The translations under genes and the position numbers were made by a program. A stretch of DNA of 64,000 bases from Sphaerotilus microaerophilus (lineage in GTDB: Bacteria > Pseudomonadota > Gammaproteobacteria > Burkholderiales > Burkholderiaceae_C). Below the pieces are notes generated by a model that saw only the letters and a program-made list of their open reading frames with translations, made no database searches and was not told the DNA's origin. Positions within the stretch are counted from its first letter, which is position 1. Each line of letters begins with the position of its first letter. Shown piece after piece: positions 52,697-62,400 of this stretch. Location of the stretch: assembly GCF_023734135.1 (NCBI RefSeq), contig NZ_AP025730.1, positions 3,348,001-3,412,000 of the forward strand. Reading direction: 5' to 3'.

Positions 52697-53815
52697 ATGC
52701 CCACACGCCCCCCCCTCCAACCCCAGGACGCCCTCTGCGGCGGCCAGGCCGACACCTGGCGGCAGGTGTTCCTGCGCGAGCTGCGCATCGGCATCCCGCT
52801 GTGCCTGGGCGTCGCGCTCTTTCTCACCGCCGTCTTCCACGACCCCTTCCACCTCAACCTGGTCTACTCGCTGTGCATCGGCCTGACGATCCAGGCGCTG
52901 ATCGAAGCCGGGCGCTACGCCCTGGCCGCATGGATGGCCCGGCGCCGGCCGAACGACCCGGCGGCGCAGCGCCCCTGGCCCGGCTGGGGGCTGATGGGGC
53001 CCTGGATCCTGGTGAGCGTGGTGCTGGGCTACCTCGCCGGCGCCACGCTGGCCGGTGCGCTCACCGACACCCGCCACCTGCACAGCCTCATGGAAGGGGA
53101 CCTGCGCTACCTGGCCGTCATCTCGGTGGTGGTGCTGGTGGTGTCGGCTGGCACCACCTGGGTGTTCTACAGCCGCGCCCAGCTCGCCGCCACGGAGGCA
53201 GCCGCCCAGGCGGCGCAGCGCAGCGCCGCCGAGACGCAGCTCATGCTGCTGCAGTCGCAACTCGAACCGCACATGCTGTTCAACACGCTGGCCAACCTGC
53301 GCGTGCTGATCGGGCTCGACCCGGTCCAGGCACAGGCCATGCTGGACCACCTGATCGCCTTCCTGCGCGCCACGCTCAGCGCCTCCCGGGCGGCCCGGCA
53401 CCCGCTGGCCGCGGAGTTCGAACGCGTGGCCGACTACCTGGCGCTGATGCGGGTGCGCATGGGCGAGCGCCTGGAGGTCGAGCTCGACCTGCCCGACGAC
53501 CTGCGCACCCTGCCGGTGCCGCCGCTGCTGCTGCAGCCGCTGGTGGAAAACGCCATCCTGCACGGCCTGGAGCCGCAGGTGGCGGGCGGGCGCATCACGC
53601 TGCGCGCCAGGCGCGAAGGCGCCGTTCTGCTCTTGACGGTGCACGACAGCGGCGTCGGCCTGGACCCCACGCGGCCGAGCCGCGGCACCGGCTTCGGCCT
53701 CGCCCAGGTGCGCGAGCGCCTGGCCACGCTCCATGGCGCGCAGGCCAGCCTGACGCTGGAGCCTGCCGCGGGTGGTGGCACCCTCGCCACGCTGACCTTG
53801 CCGATCACGACATGA
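52697..53815 (+). CDS. Sensor histidine kinase, LytS/YehU type
   Basis: A 372-residue kinase. Four hydrophobic segments lie in the first 165 residues (IPLCLGVALFLTAVF, LVYSLCIGLTIQALIEAG, GPWILVSVVLGYLAGATL, YLAVISVVVLVVSAGTTWV). His_kinase domain: LQSQLEPHMLFNTLANL with H192 as the probable phosphorylated residue, then LLLQPLVENAILHGLEP (N-box) and GSGVGL-like HDSGVGLDP, GTGFGLAQVRERL. Its stop overlaps the response regulator start (ATGA). An in-frame ATG 30 bases upstream could be used. Signal unknown; membrane-embedded sensor. Confidence 0.92.
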   Translation: MPTRPPLQPQDALCGGQADTWRQVFLRELRIGIPLCLGVALFLTAVFHDPFHLNLVYSLCIGLTIQALIEAGRYALAAWMARRRPNDPAAQRPWPGWGLMGPWILVSVVLGYLAGATLAGALTDTRHLHSLMEGDLRYLAVISVVVLVVSAGTTWVFYSRAQLAATEAAAQAAQRSAAETQLMLLQSQLEPHMLFNTLANLRVLIGLDPVQAQAMLDHLIAFLRATLSASRAARHPLAAEFERVADYLALMRVRMGERLEVELDLPDDLRTLPVPPLLLQPLVENAILHGLEPQVAGGRITLRARREGAVLLLTVHDSGVGLDPTRPSRGTGFGLAQVRERLATLHGAQASLTLEPAAGGGTLATLTLPITT

Positions 53816-54690
53816 CCACGTTCCCTTCCGCACCCACGGCGCTGATCGCCGAGGACGAGCCGCTGCTGGCTGCGCACCTGCGCCGGGAGCTGGGCCGCCT
53901 GTGGCCCGAGCTGCAGGTCGTCGCCCAGGTGGGTGATGGCGAGTCGGCGCTGCGGCAGGCGCTGACGCTGCGGCCGCAGGTGTGCTTCCTGGACATCCGC
54001 ATGCCGGGCCTCAGCGGCCTCGAAGCTGCCGAGGCGCTGGCCGAGGACTGGCCGGACGATGTGGCCGCGTTCCCGCTGCTGGTCTTCGTCACCGCCTACG
54101 ACCAGTACGCGGTGCAGGCCTTCGAGCGGCAGGCGGTGGACTACCTGCTCAAGCCCGTGGCCGCCCCGCGGCTGGCGGATTGCGTGCTGCGGCTGAAAAC
54201 CCGCCTGGCCCTCGGCGCACCCTCGGCCCAGGCCAGCCCCGCGGCGGCGGCGGCTGCCGCCCCCGCCAGCGGGGCCGAAGAGCTCGCGCGGGCGGTCGAA
54301 CAGCTGCGCGCCCTGGCCGCCAGCCTGGCCCTGCCCGGTTCGGCAACACCATCGGCCCCGCCACGGCGGCTGGAAGTCATCCAGGCGCAGGTGGGCCACA
54401 CCGTGCACCTGGTGCCGATCGACGAGGTGATCTACTTCGAGGCGGCCGACAAGTACGTGCGCGTGGTCACTGCCGAGCGTGAGCACCTGATCCGCACCGC
54501 CATGCGCGAGCTGCTGCCGCAACTCGATGCCCAGCGCTTCTGGCAGGTGCACCGCGGCACCGTGGTGCAGGTGCGGTGGATCGAGCGGGCGGTACGCGAC
54601 GAGGCCGGGCGCATCTCGCTGAGCCTGCGTGGCCGGCCGCAGGCGCTGAGCGTCAGCCGCCTGTACGCGCACCTATTCAAGGGCATGTGA
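53812..54690 (+). CDS. Response regulator, LytTR type
   Basis: A 292-residue regulator. The receiver domain has EDE at 14-16 and D61 in CFLDIRMPG as the phosphorylation site, with LVFVTAYDQYAVQAFERQAV and DYLLKPV near the end. A long Ala-rich linker (SPAAAAAAAPASGAEEL) leads to the LytTR DNA-binding domain: IDEVIYFEAADKYVRVVTAE, LIRTAMRELLPQLDAQRFW, QVHRGTVVQVRWIERAVRDE. It is paired with the LytS-type kinase, and both follow the envelope operon directly, so control of that operon is likely. Confidence 0.95.
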   Translation: MTTFPSAPTALIAEDEPLLAAHLRRELGRLWPELQVVAQVGDGESALRQALTLRPQVCFLDIRMPGLSGLEAAEALAEDWPDDVAAFPLLVFVTAYDQYAVQAFERQAVDYLLKPVAAPRLADCVLRLKTRLALGAPSAQASPAAAAAAAPASGAEELARAVEQLRALAASLALPGSATPSAPPRRLEVIQAQVGHTVHLVPIDEVIYFEAADKYVRVVTAEREHLIRTAMRELLPQLDAQRFWQVHRGTVVQVRWIERAVRDEAGRISLSLRGRPQALSVSRLYAHLFKGM

Positions 54691-54712
54691 ACGGGGACGG
54701 GGACGTGGACGC

Positions 54713-55477
54713 TCAGATCCGCCGACGTTCCTGCAGCGCCCGCTGCAGGTCGACCAGCTCCTCCAGCACCTCCATCGCAAAGCCGCGACGCCCGGGCCGG
54801 CTGCTGATCAGCAGCTCATCCATGTAGGCGGCCAGCGCCGCCGGCCGGTCCCACACCCGCGCCAGCTTGTTGACGATGTGGGGGTGGCGCCGGGCGGTGA
54901 TCACCGGGCGCACCGTGACGGGAAGCGTCTTCAGCCAGCGATCGCCGTCCGGAGTGAGCCGCTCCCCGGCCAGGGGGGGCGCGTGCGTGCCGTGGAACCC
55001 ATGCGACGCCTCGGCGCCTCTGCGATCCTGCATGACACTGCTCCTCTCGTTCGGCACGTCATCGAGGCCGGCCACCTCCGTGCGTGCAAACGCTCGCTCG
55101 TCGGAAGAAACCGGTTTGCCGTCCATCGTGACTCCTGAGCCTTCAAATTGCAAAATCATTGTGCCCTGCGTTACCTCCGGTTGCACAGCAGGGTTACCGC
55201 TTGCGAGGCCTGCCGGTGCACTTGCAGCCTGGACTGGTTGGTAATCGTCCACATTGCACGCAGCCAGCGCAGCGGGATCGGGCCAGTCGATGCGCAGCGC
55301 CACCCAGTCGTCACTCCCCTTCGCATCGGCCGGAACGGTCGAAACAGGCGGGGGCTCCCCCCTTGCCGCCCGGGTGATGCGTGCCATCGGCAGCCACGCC
55401 TCCACGCGCGGATAGAGCACATTCCTTCCTCGCCCTCGGCCCGGGAATCCATCTTGGCGACCTGTGTTTGGCTTCAT
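54713..55477 (-). CDS. Conserved protein of unknown function
   Basis: A 254-residue protein whose C-terminal 90 residues look conserved (RWLKTLPVTVRPVITARRHP, HIVNKLARVWDRPAALAAYM, LLISSRPGRRGFAMEVLEEL) while the first 150 residues have low-complexity character. I do not recognise a domain, catalytic motif or signal peptide. The start is uncertain: MQDRRGAEASHGFHG would give a protein of about 107 residues and covers the conserved part. It faces the LytTR gene tail to tail. Confidence 0.55.
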   Translation of the reverse strand: MKPNTGRQDGFPGRGRGRNVLYPRVEAWLPMARITRAARGEPPPVSTVPADAKGSDDWVALRIDWPDPAALAACNVDDYQPVQAASAPAGLASGNPAVQPEVTQGTMILQFEGSGVTMDGKPVSSDERAFARTEVAGLDDVPNERSSVMQDRRGAEASHGFHGTHAPPLAGERLTPDGDRWLKTLPVTVRPVITARRHPHIVNKLARVWDRPAALAAYMDELLISSRPGRRGFAMEVLEELVDLQRALQERRRI

Positions 55478-55589
55478 GACATCGAATCGCGTTTGGCAAA
55501 CCTTGTTGTATCAACATGTTACTTTGCCCGCCATCGACCGACCAGCCCGCGGCGCCCTGCAGCCCAGGGGGGCAGGCCACCCCGCTGGC

Positions 55590-55595
55590 TACAAT
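55590..55595 (+). promoter_or_regulatory. Candidate -10 element upstream of glnS
   Basis: TACAAT at 55590-55595 lies 107 bases before the glnS start and is the best -10 hexamer in the 225-base divergent gap. No good -35 is found 17 bases upstream, so the call is weak. Confidence 0.3.
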
Positions 55596-55702
55596 CATTC
55601 GAGGGGGTTGACCGCCGGACTGGCCGCGGGTGCCCCTGTCCTGACACCTGTCACAGCCCGGCCAGCCCAGTGCCGTCCGCGAACGAGCCGACTCCCTCCC
55701 CC

Positions 55703-57550
55703 ATGAGCGACGCGAGCAAGACCCCCGCAGCACCCGAATCCGTCAAGCCGAGCAACTTCCTGCGCGGCATCATCGAACGCGACCTCGCCGCCGGTACGCA
55801 CGCCCAGCGCCGCTTTGCAGGCACGCCAGGTGATGCGGCCCACCACCAGACCGGTGTCCTCGACCCTGCCCGCATCCGCACGCGTTTCCCGCCCGAGCCC
55901 AACGGCTACCTGCACGTGGGGCACGCCAAGAGCATCTGCCTGAACTTCGGACTGGCGCGCGACTACGGCGGCGTCTGCCACATGCGCTTCGACGACACCA
56001 ACCCGGAAAAGGAAGAGCAGGAGTACGTCGACTCCATCCTGGACGCGGTGAAGTGGCTGGGCTTCGGCTGGGATTCCGAATTCGGCGGCGAGCGGGTCAG
56101 CCACCTGTACTACGCCAGCAACTACTTCGACTTCATGTACGCGGCGGCCGAGTTCCTCATCGAGGCCGGCCACGCCTACGTCGACGAGCAGACGCCCGAG
56201 CAGATGCGCGCCAACCGCGGCGACTTCTCCACGCCCGGCACCGACAGCCCCTTCCGCGCGCGCACGCCGGCCGAGAACCTCGCTCGATTCCGGGAGATGC
56301 GCGACGGCAAGCATCCGGACGGGGCGATGGTGCTGCGCGCCAAGATCGACATGGCCTCGCCCAACATCAACCTGCGCGACCCGGCCATCTACCGCATCAA
56401 GCGCGCCACGCACCACCGCACCGGCGACCGCTGGTGCATCTACCCGATGTACACCTTCGCGCACCCGATCGAAGACGCGCTGGAGAACATCACCCACAGC
56501 ATCTGCACGCTCGAGTTCGAGGACCAGCGGCCCTTCTACGACTGGGTGCTGGAGCGCCTGACCGAGAGCCACACGCTGCCCGATGGCCGCGTCGTCGGTG
56601 GTCTGCTGGCTCACCCGCTGCCCAGGCAGTACGAGTTCGCCCGGCTCAATCTCACCTACGTCATCACCAGCAAGCGCAAGCTCAAGCAACTGGTGGACGA
56701 GGGCATCGTCAGCGGCTGGGACGACCCGCGCATGCCTACCATCGTCGGCCTGCGCCGGCGCGGCTACACACCCGAGGCGATCCAGCTCTTCGCCGAGCGC
56801 ATCGGCGTGTCCAAGGCCGACAGCTGGATCGACTACAGCACACTGGACATCGCGCTGCGCGACGACCTGGAAGGCAAGGCCCACCGCGGCATGGCGGTGC
56901 TGGACCCGGTCAGGCTGGTGCTGACCAACTGGGATGACGTCATGGGCGCGGGCCACCTGGAGCCCTGCAGCCTGCCGGCGCTGCCGCACGTGGCCGAGGA
57001 CCAGCAGCCTCCGCCAGCGCGCCAGTTCACCATCGGCCGCGAGGTCTGGATCGAGCGCGAGGACTTCGAGGAAGTGCCGCCCAAGGGCTACAAGCGCCTG
57101 TTCCCCGGCAACAAGGTGCGCCTGAAGGGCGGCTACGTGATCGAGTGCAGCGGTTGCGAGAAGGACGCCGATGGCCGCGTCACCACCGTGCTGGCCACCC
57201 TGGTGCCCGACACCAAGAGCGGCACGCCGGGTGCCGACAGCGTCAAGGTCAAGGCCGCGATCACCTGGGTGGGCGTGGCCGATGGCGTGGCCGCCGAGGT
57301 GCGCCTGTTCGACCGCCTGTTCACCGAGGCGCAGCCGGATGCGGGTGGCCGTGACTTCAAGGCCAGCCTGAATCCGGCCAGCCGGCGCGTCATCACCGCC
57401 TACGTCGAGCCGAGCCTGGCGGCGGCCCAACCGGACCAGAAGTTCCAGTTCGAGCGCTTTGGCTACTTCGTGGCCGACCGCGTCGACCATGCACCCGGCC
57501 GGCCGGTCTTCAATCGCATCACCGGATTGAAGGACGGCTGGGCCAAGTGA
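55703..57550 (+). CDS. glnS: Glutaminyl-tRNA synthetase
   Basis: A 615-residue class I synthetase charging tRNA-Gln. HIGH is present as HVGH at 71-74 in PPEPNGYLHVGHAK; the KMSKS loop reads VITSKRK. Between them are RFDDTNPEKEEQEYVDSI, YPMYTFAHPIEDALENIT and HSICTLEFEDQRPFYDW, all GlnRS/GluRS family marks; the C-terminal anticodon-binding beta-barrels follow (FTIGREVWIEREDF, KRLFPGNKVRLKGGYVIEC). Length fits bacterial GlnRS with an added N-terminal 55 residues. The start at 55703 (MSDASKTP) avoids the long upstream open frame. Confidence 0.97.
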   Translation: MSDASKTPAAPESVKPSNFLRGIIERDLAAGTHAQRRFAGTPGDAAHHQTGVLDPARIRTRFPPEPNGYLHVGHAKSICLNFGLARDYGGVCHMRFDDTNPEKEEQEYVDSILDAVKWLGFGWDSEFGGERVSHLYYASNYFDFMYAAAEFLIEAGHAYVDEQTPEQMRANRGDFSTPGTDSPFRARTPAENLARFREMRDGKHPDGAMVLRAKIDMASPNINLRDPAIYRIKRATHHRTGDRWCIYPMYTFAHPIEDALENITHSICTLEFEDQRPFYDWVLERLTESHTLPDGRVVGGLLAHPLPRQYEFARLNLTYVITSKRKLKQLVDEGIVSGWDDPRMPTIVGLRRRGYTPEAIQLFAERIGVSKADSWIDYSTLDIALRDDLEGKAHRGMAVLDPVRLVLTNWDDVMGAGHLEPCSLPALPHVAEDQQPPPARQFTIGREVWIEREDFEEVPPKGYKRLFPGNKVRLKGGYVIECSGCEKDADGRVTTVLATLVPDTKSGTPGADSVKVKAAITWVGVADGVAAEVRLFDRLFTEAQPDAGGRDFKASLNPASRRVITAYVEPSLAAAQPDQKFQFERFGYFVADRVDHAPGRPVFNRITGLKDGWAK

Positions 57551-57593
57551 GACTGGCCCCGGCACCCGCTCGGTCACCGGCTGCGGGCCGGCC

Positions 57594-58091
57594 ATGAACG
57601 AGCTGCCCCGCACCGCCAAGCTGGTGACGGTCTGGCTGCTCATCATCACCGCCGTCTGGCTGGGGGTGGAGTGGGCGCAGTGGCAGCGCCAGCGCAGCCG
57701 CTTCAGTGTGGACGACCTGCAGCAGACCATCGTGCTGCGGCGCGCGCCCGATGGCCACTTCCACTGGCCCGGCGAGGTCAACGGTGTCGCCGTGGACTTC
57801 CTGGTCGACACCGGTGCCACCTCCACGGCACTGCCGCTGCGGCTGGCGCGCGAAGCCGGGCTGGCCGAGGGCGCCCCGCTGCGTTCGGCCACCGCGGGCG
57901 GCTTGGCCGACGGGCACGCCTCGCGCGCCGACCTGCGCCTGCGTGGCGGCGTGCAGGTCGACCGGCTGCGCGTGGCAGTACTGCCGCGCCTGGAGACGCC
58001 GCTGCTGGGCATGGACGTGCTCGGCCGGCTGCACTTCAGCCAGCGCGGCGGCGAGTTGCACATCGAGTCCGGCCAGGCAGCGGTGCGCTGA
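57594..58091 (+). CDS. Membrane-anchored retropepsin-like aspartic protease (TIGR02281 type)
   Basis: A 165-residue protein. One membrane span at about 9-27 (KLVTVWLLIITAVWLGVEW) anchors it. The retropepsin-like domain has the active-site DTGA at 72-75 (FLVDTGATSTALPL) and the family strands HFHWPGEVNGVAVDFL and LGMDVLGRLHFS at the C-terminus. The fold acts as a dimer in relatives; clan AA aspartic proteases of this type are common in proteobacteria and mostly uncharacterised. It is 43 bases after glnS and probably uses its promoter. Confidence 0.85.
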   Translation: MNELPRTAKLVTVWLLIITAVWLGVEWAQWQRQRSRFSVDDLQQTIVLRRAPDGHFHWPGEVNGVAVDFLVDTGATSTALPLRLAREAGLAEGAPLRSATAGGLADGHASRADLRLRGGVQVDRLRVAVLPRLETPLLGMDVLGRLHFSQRGGELHIESGQAAVR

Positions 58092-58158
58092 GCGCCCGGT
58101 CCCCCGGCCCTGACCATCCACCCGCCATCCACCCGTTCGCCCCTGCGCGACCTCACCC

Positions 58159-59490
58159 ATGAACCGCCGGCTCCGACTCCTTGCCCAGGTGCTGGTGGCG
58201 GCACTGCTGGCGGGCAGCCTCGCCCTGCTGCTGGTGCTCTGGGCCATGGTGCAGCCGCAGCCGGCGGTTCAGCGCGACGGCGCCGCGTCGGCCGACACCG
58301 CCGGGCGGGTCAAGGCGCTGCTGCTGCAGCAAGACCCCCGCGGCGCCAGTGCCGACCGACCCCGCCTGCTGCGCCTGAGCCGGCAGGACCTCGACCTGCT
58401 GGCCCACGACGGCCTGCAGCGCGCCGTGCAGGGCGCCGCCCGGGTGGAGCTGGCCGAGGGTTCGGCCCAGCTGCAGGCCAGCCTGCCACTGCGCAGCGGG
58501 CCGCTGGCTCGGCTCGGGCCGGCCCGCCTTCTGGGGGCCTTCGGGCCCTGGCTGAACCTGCGGGCCCGCCTGCGCGCCACGCCGCAGGGCCTGCCCGCGC
58601 TGGACGCCTTGCACATCGGCCGCCTGCGTGTGCCTGCCGCGCTGGCCACCTGGCTGGCCCGCCGCCTGGCAGCGCAGCTGAACCTGGGGGTCGAGTACGA
58701 CCTGGCGCTGGGCCTGGTCGAGCTGCTTCGCATCACGCCCGAGGCCGTCGAACTCAGCTACCACTGGCGGCCCGAGTGGCGCGACCGCCTGCGCGAAGCC
58801 CTGATCCAACCGGCCGATCAACAGCGCCTGCTCGCCTGCAACGCCGAGCTGCTGGCGCTGGTGGCGCCCAGCGCCCAGCGCCCGGCCGGCCAGCCCGTGC
58901 CACTGGCGGACCTGCTGGCGCCGCTGTTCGAGCGGGCCCAGCAGCGCTCCGCGGGCATGGCGGCGATCACCGGCCAGGGCGGGCTCGCCGCGGAGCAGCG
59001 GGCCGTGCTGATCACACTGGCGATGTACGCCTCTGGGCAGCCGATGGCACGCATCGTCGCTGCCGCCCGCCAGTGGCCACACCCCCACCCGCGCACCGTC
59101 ACCCTGCGTGGACGCGACGACTTCGCGCTGCATTTCCTGGTCTCGGCGGTGCTGGCGGCGGAGGGCGGCGGCCGGCTGGCCGACATGATCGGCGTCTACA
59201 AGGAGATGGCCGACACCCGCGGCGGCAGCGGCTTCAGCTTCAATGACATTGCGGCCGACCGCACCGGCACGCGCTTCGGGCAGCGCTCGGCGCAGCAGCC
59301 CGAGCGGCTGTCGCAGCGCATCGGCCCTGGCCTGCGCGAGGCCGATCTGCTGCCCCCCCTGGACGACCTACCCGAGTTCCTGACCAGCGAGGACTTCCGC
59401 CAGCGCTACGGCGAGGTGGGCTCGCCGGCCTACCGCGAGATGCTGCAGCGCATCGAGCAGCGCATCGACACCCTGCCCGTGCTGCAGTAG
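58159..59490 (+). CDS. Membrane-anchored protein of unknown function
   Basis: A 443-residue protein with an N-terminal span (residues 8-30: LAQVLVAALLAGSLALLLV). The remaining chain has no recognised domain by eye. Segments such as LLAPLFERAQQRSAGMAAIT, LITLAMYASGQPMARIVAAA, RTVTLRGRDDFALHFLVSAV and GRLADMIGVYKEMADTRGG look conserved. The last one resembles a helical domain with SFNDIAADRTGTRFGQ. It is probably periplasmic, anchored at the inner membrane. It is tail to tail with the coiled-coil gene, six bases apart. Confidence 0.75.
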   Translation: MNRRLRLLAQVLVAALLAGSLALLLVLWAMVQPQPAVQRDGAASADTAGRVKALLLQQDPRGASADRPRLLRLSRQDLDLLAHDGLQRAVQGAARVELAEGSAQLQASLPLRSGPLARLGPARLLGAFGPWLNLRARLRATPQGLPALDALHIGRLRVPAALATWLARRLAAQLNLGVEYDLALGLVELLRITPEAVELSYHWRPEWRDRLREALIQPADQQRLLACNAELLALVAPSAQRPAGQPVPLADLLAPLFERAQQRSAGMAAITGQGGLAAEQRAVLITLAMYASGQPMARIVAAARQWPHPHPRTVTLRGRDDFALHFLVSAVLAAEGGGRLADMIGVYKEMADTRGGSGFSFNDIAADRTGTRFGQRSAQQPERLSQRIGPGLREADLLPPLDDLPEFLTSEDFRQRYGEVGSPAYREMLQRIEQRIDTLPVLQ

Positions 59491-59496
59491 GCGGCC

Positions 59497-62400
59497 TCAG
59501 CCAATGGGCTGGTTGAGGCTCTCGGCCTTCTTGCGCAGCTGGCGCCGCTCCAGGCGCAGGTTCTCCTGCAGGTCCGACAGGTTCAGGAAGACCTGTTGCA
59601 GCTTGCGCTCGTCGACCAGCCGCCCGGTCAACGGCGCGGGCGCCGTCTCGACGAAGGCCCCCTGCTGCGTCACCAGCCCGTGCAACTCGCCCAGACGGCT
59701 GTCGATGCGGCTGGATGTGTCGGTGAGCACCGCCTCCAGCTGCCCCAGGCGGGTCTCCAGCCGGGCCGGCCCCTGGGCCGACAGGATGGCCTCGATCTGC
59801 GCCAGCCGCGCTGCCACGCCCTGCACGCCCGCCCGGGTGAGCAGGCCCTCCAGGCGCTCGACCTGCGCCTCCAGCGTGTCGAGGGCGCCCAGGCGCCGCT
59901 CCAGGGCCTGCATCATCGCGCCCTGCTCGGCTTGGCGCTGCTGCTGCGAGGCCTGCTGTTGCTGGTCGATGCGCTGCACCAGCACCTGCAGATCGCCCAG
60001 GCGCTGCTCCTGCTGCTGCACCCGCTCGACCTGCGCGGCCCCCAGGCCACGCTCCAGGTCGGCCGCCAGGGCCTGCAGGGCCTGCGTCTGCGCGGCCTGC
60101 TGCGCCTGGCGCTCCTGCACCCAGGCATTGCGCTGTGCCTCGAACCGCTCGCCAAGCCCTGCGATGGCGCCCTGCAGCGCCTCGACGCGCTGCAGGGCCT
60201 GGGCCTGCCCCGCCTGCACGGTCTCGGCAGCCGAGGCGGCCTGGGCCGCCGGCGCGGCCAGCGCCTGCCGGGTGGCGGCCAGCTCATCACGCACCTGGGT
60301 GGCCAGCCCCTGCCAGGCCTGCTGCCAGAGCGCCTGATCGTCCCGGCGCTGCTGCAGCGAGGCCGCCTGGTGCCCGCCGACCTGATCGGCCAGCGCCTGC
60401 AAGCCGGCCTGCACCTGCAGCAGCCGCTCGACCGGCTCGCGCAGGGCCTCGCCGGAGGGCACGCCCGCCAGCACGCGCTCTTGCAGACCCTGCAACTGGG
60501 TTCCGAACTGCTGGTCCAACTGAGAGCCCAGCTCGGCCTGCGTCTGTACCAGGGTCTGCGCCAGGGTCCGCTCCAGCTGAACGCCCAGCCCGTCCAGGCG
60601 TGCGCGCAGCGCCGCTTCATGCGCCTGCCAGTCGTCGCGCTGCTGGCGCTCCAGGGCACGCCAGCCCTCGTCCAGCCGCTGGGAGAGCCCCTGCAGCGCG
60701 GCTTCCAGGGCCTGCGAACGCTCGGCCAGCGCGGCCTGCTGATCCGCCGCCTGCCCGGCCTGCGCGGCCAGTTGCTGCTGCAGCGCCTGCAGCTGATCGG
60801 CACGGTGGGCCGCCTGAACATCCCCCTGGCCCTGCAGCCCCAGCACCTGCCGGTCGACGCGGCCCGCCACGTCGGCCAGCTCGGCCAACTGGCGCACCTG
60901 TGTCTCGCGCGCCGCCTCGGCAGCCAGCTGGTGCTGCTCGGCCACCTGCTGCGAGCGCTCGACCTGCCGGGCCAGCCAAGTGATGCCCTCCTGCAGAGCG
61001 CCGAGCTGTTCCCCCGCCTCGGCGGCCCGCTCCACCAGCGGTGCGGCGACCTGGCCGGCCACCCGCTGCAGCAGCTCGTCCGCCACCTGCGGCTGTACCT
61101 GTTCCAGCGCCTGCCGCGCAGCCACGCCGGCGACATCGCCCAGGGCAGACTGCATCGTCTGCATGGTCTGCTGCCACTGCTCGGCCTGCGCGGTGGCGTG
61201 GCGGCCGATGGCATCGCCCACCTGCGTGGCTACTTGCGTAGCCGCCTGCTGCGCCGCCGCCATTGCAGCCGCCTCGGCACGGTCGGCCACCTGCAGCTGC
61301 GCGGCCTCCAGCGCCGTCACGGCCCGCAGCAAGGACTCGGTCTGGGCCAGCCAGGGGGCCGGCAATGCCTCGCTGTGCGAGCGCGCCACGGCCTGGGCCT
61401 GTTCGACCCAGCCCTGCAGTTGCAGGGCCAGGGCCTGCGAGCGCTCGTGGTCGGCCGCGCTGCGCTCCCCATGCAGCGCCTGGGCGATGCGGCCCAGCGC
61501 TTCGACCCGCTCGGACAGATCAGCCAGCGCCCGGGTCTGGGCCTCCTGGTGGGCGAGGCGGGCGTCAATGGCGGACTCGGCACGGCGGCGTGTCTCACTG
61601 CCCGCATCGCGCTGCAGCTGCAGGGCCTCGCCGAGCTGGTCGCGCAGGGCCTGCACGAGCGACTGCAGCGCGCCAAACCCCTCCTGCTGACGCTGCGCGT
61701 CGGCGCCCAGGCGCTGATCAAGCCTGGCCTGCCACTCGCCCTGGCGGGCCTCGGCCTTCGATTCGAAGCGCTGGCCCAGTTCGCCCAGCAGCGCACCCAG
61801 GCGCTCGCCAAGCCGTTCATCGAGTTGCGGGCCAACCTGCTGGGTCAGGTGGCCAACCAACTGCTCACCCAGTCGCTCACCCAACTGCTCGCCCAACTGC
61901 TCACCCAATTGCTTGCCCAAATGCGCTCCGAGCCGCTCCTCCAGCCGGGCCGCCAGCACCTCGCCCTGCTCCTGCTGCTGGAGGGCCGTCTGCGCCTGAC
62001 CCTGCGCCATCTGCTGCGACCAATCCTGCACCGCCGCATCAAGGCGCTCGGACCGCGCCTCGGCCTGCGTTTGCGCCACCTCCATGCGGGCTTCGATCTG
62101 CGCGCCCAGCACCTGCACGGCGTTGTGGATCGAGACGAAGCGCTGGTCCTGCTCGCTGCGATGCTGGGTCTCGGCCTGTTCTCGCGCGCCCCGGATCGCG
62201 TCACCCAGCTGGGCCGTGCTCGCCTGCAGGCTGCCTTCCAGCCAGGTGGCCACGGCGCGCAAGGTTTCGGTCTGGTGCGCCACGGCACTGTCCACCTCGC
62301 CCAAGCGGGCCTGCACCGCGTCGAAACGCACCTGCAGCAGCCCCTGGGCCCCCTCGCCCGCCTGGGTCAGGCTGCCGAACTCGCTGCTCAGGTCGCGCCG

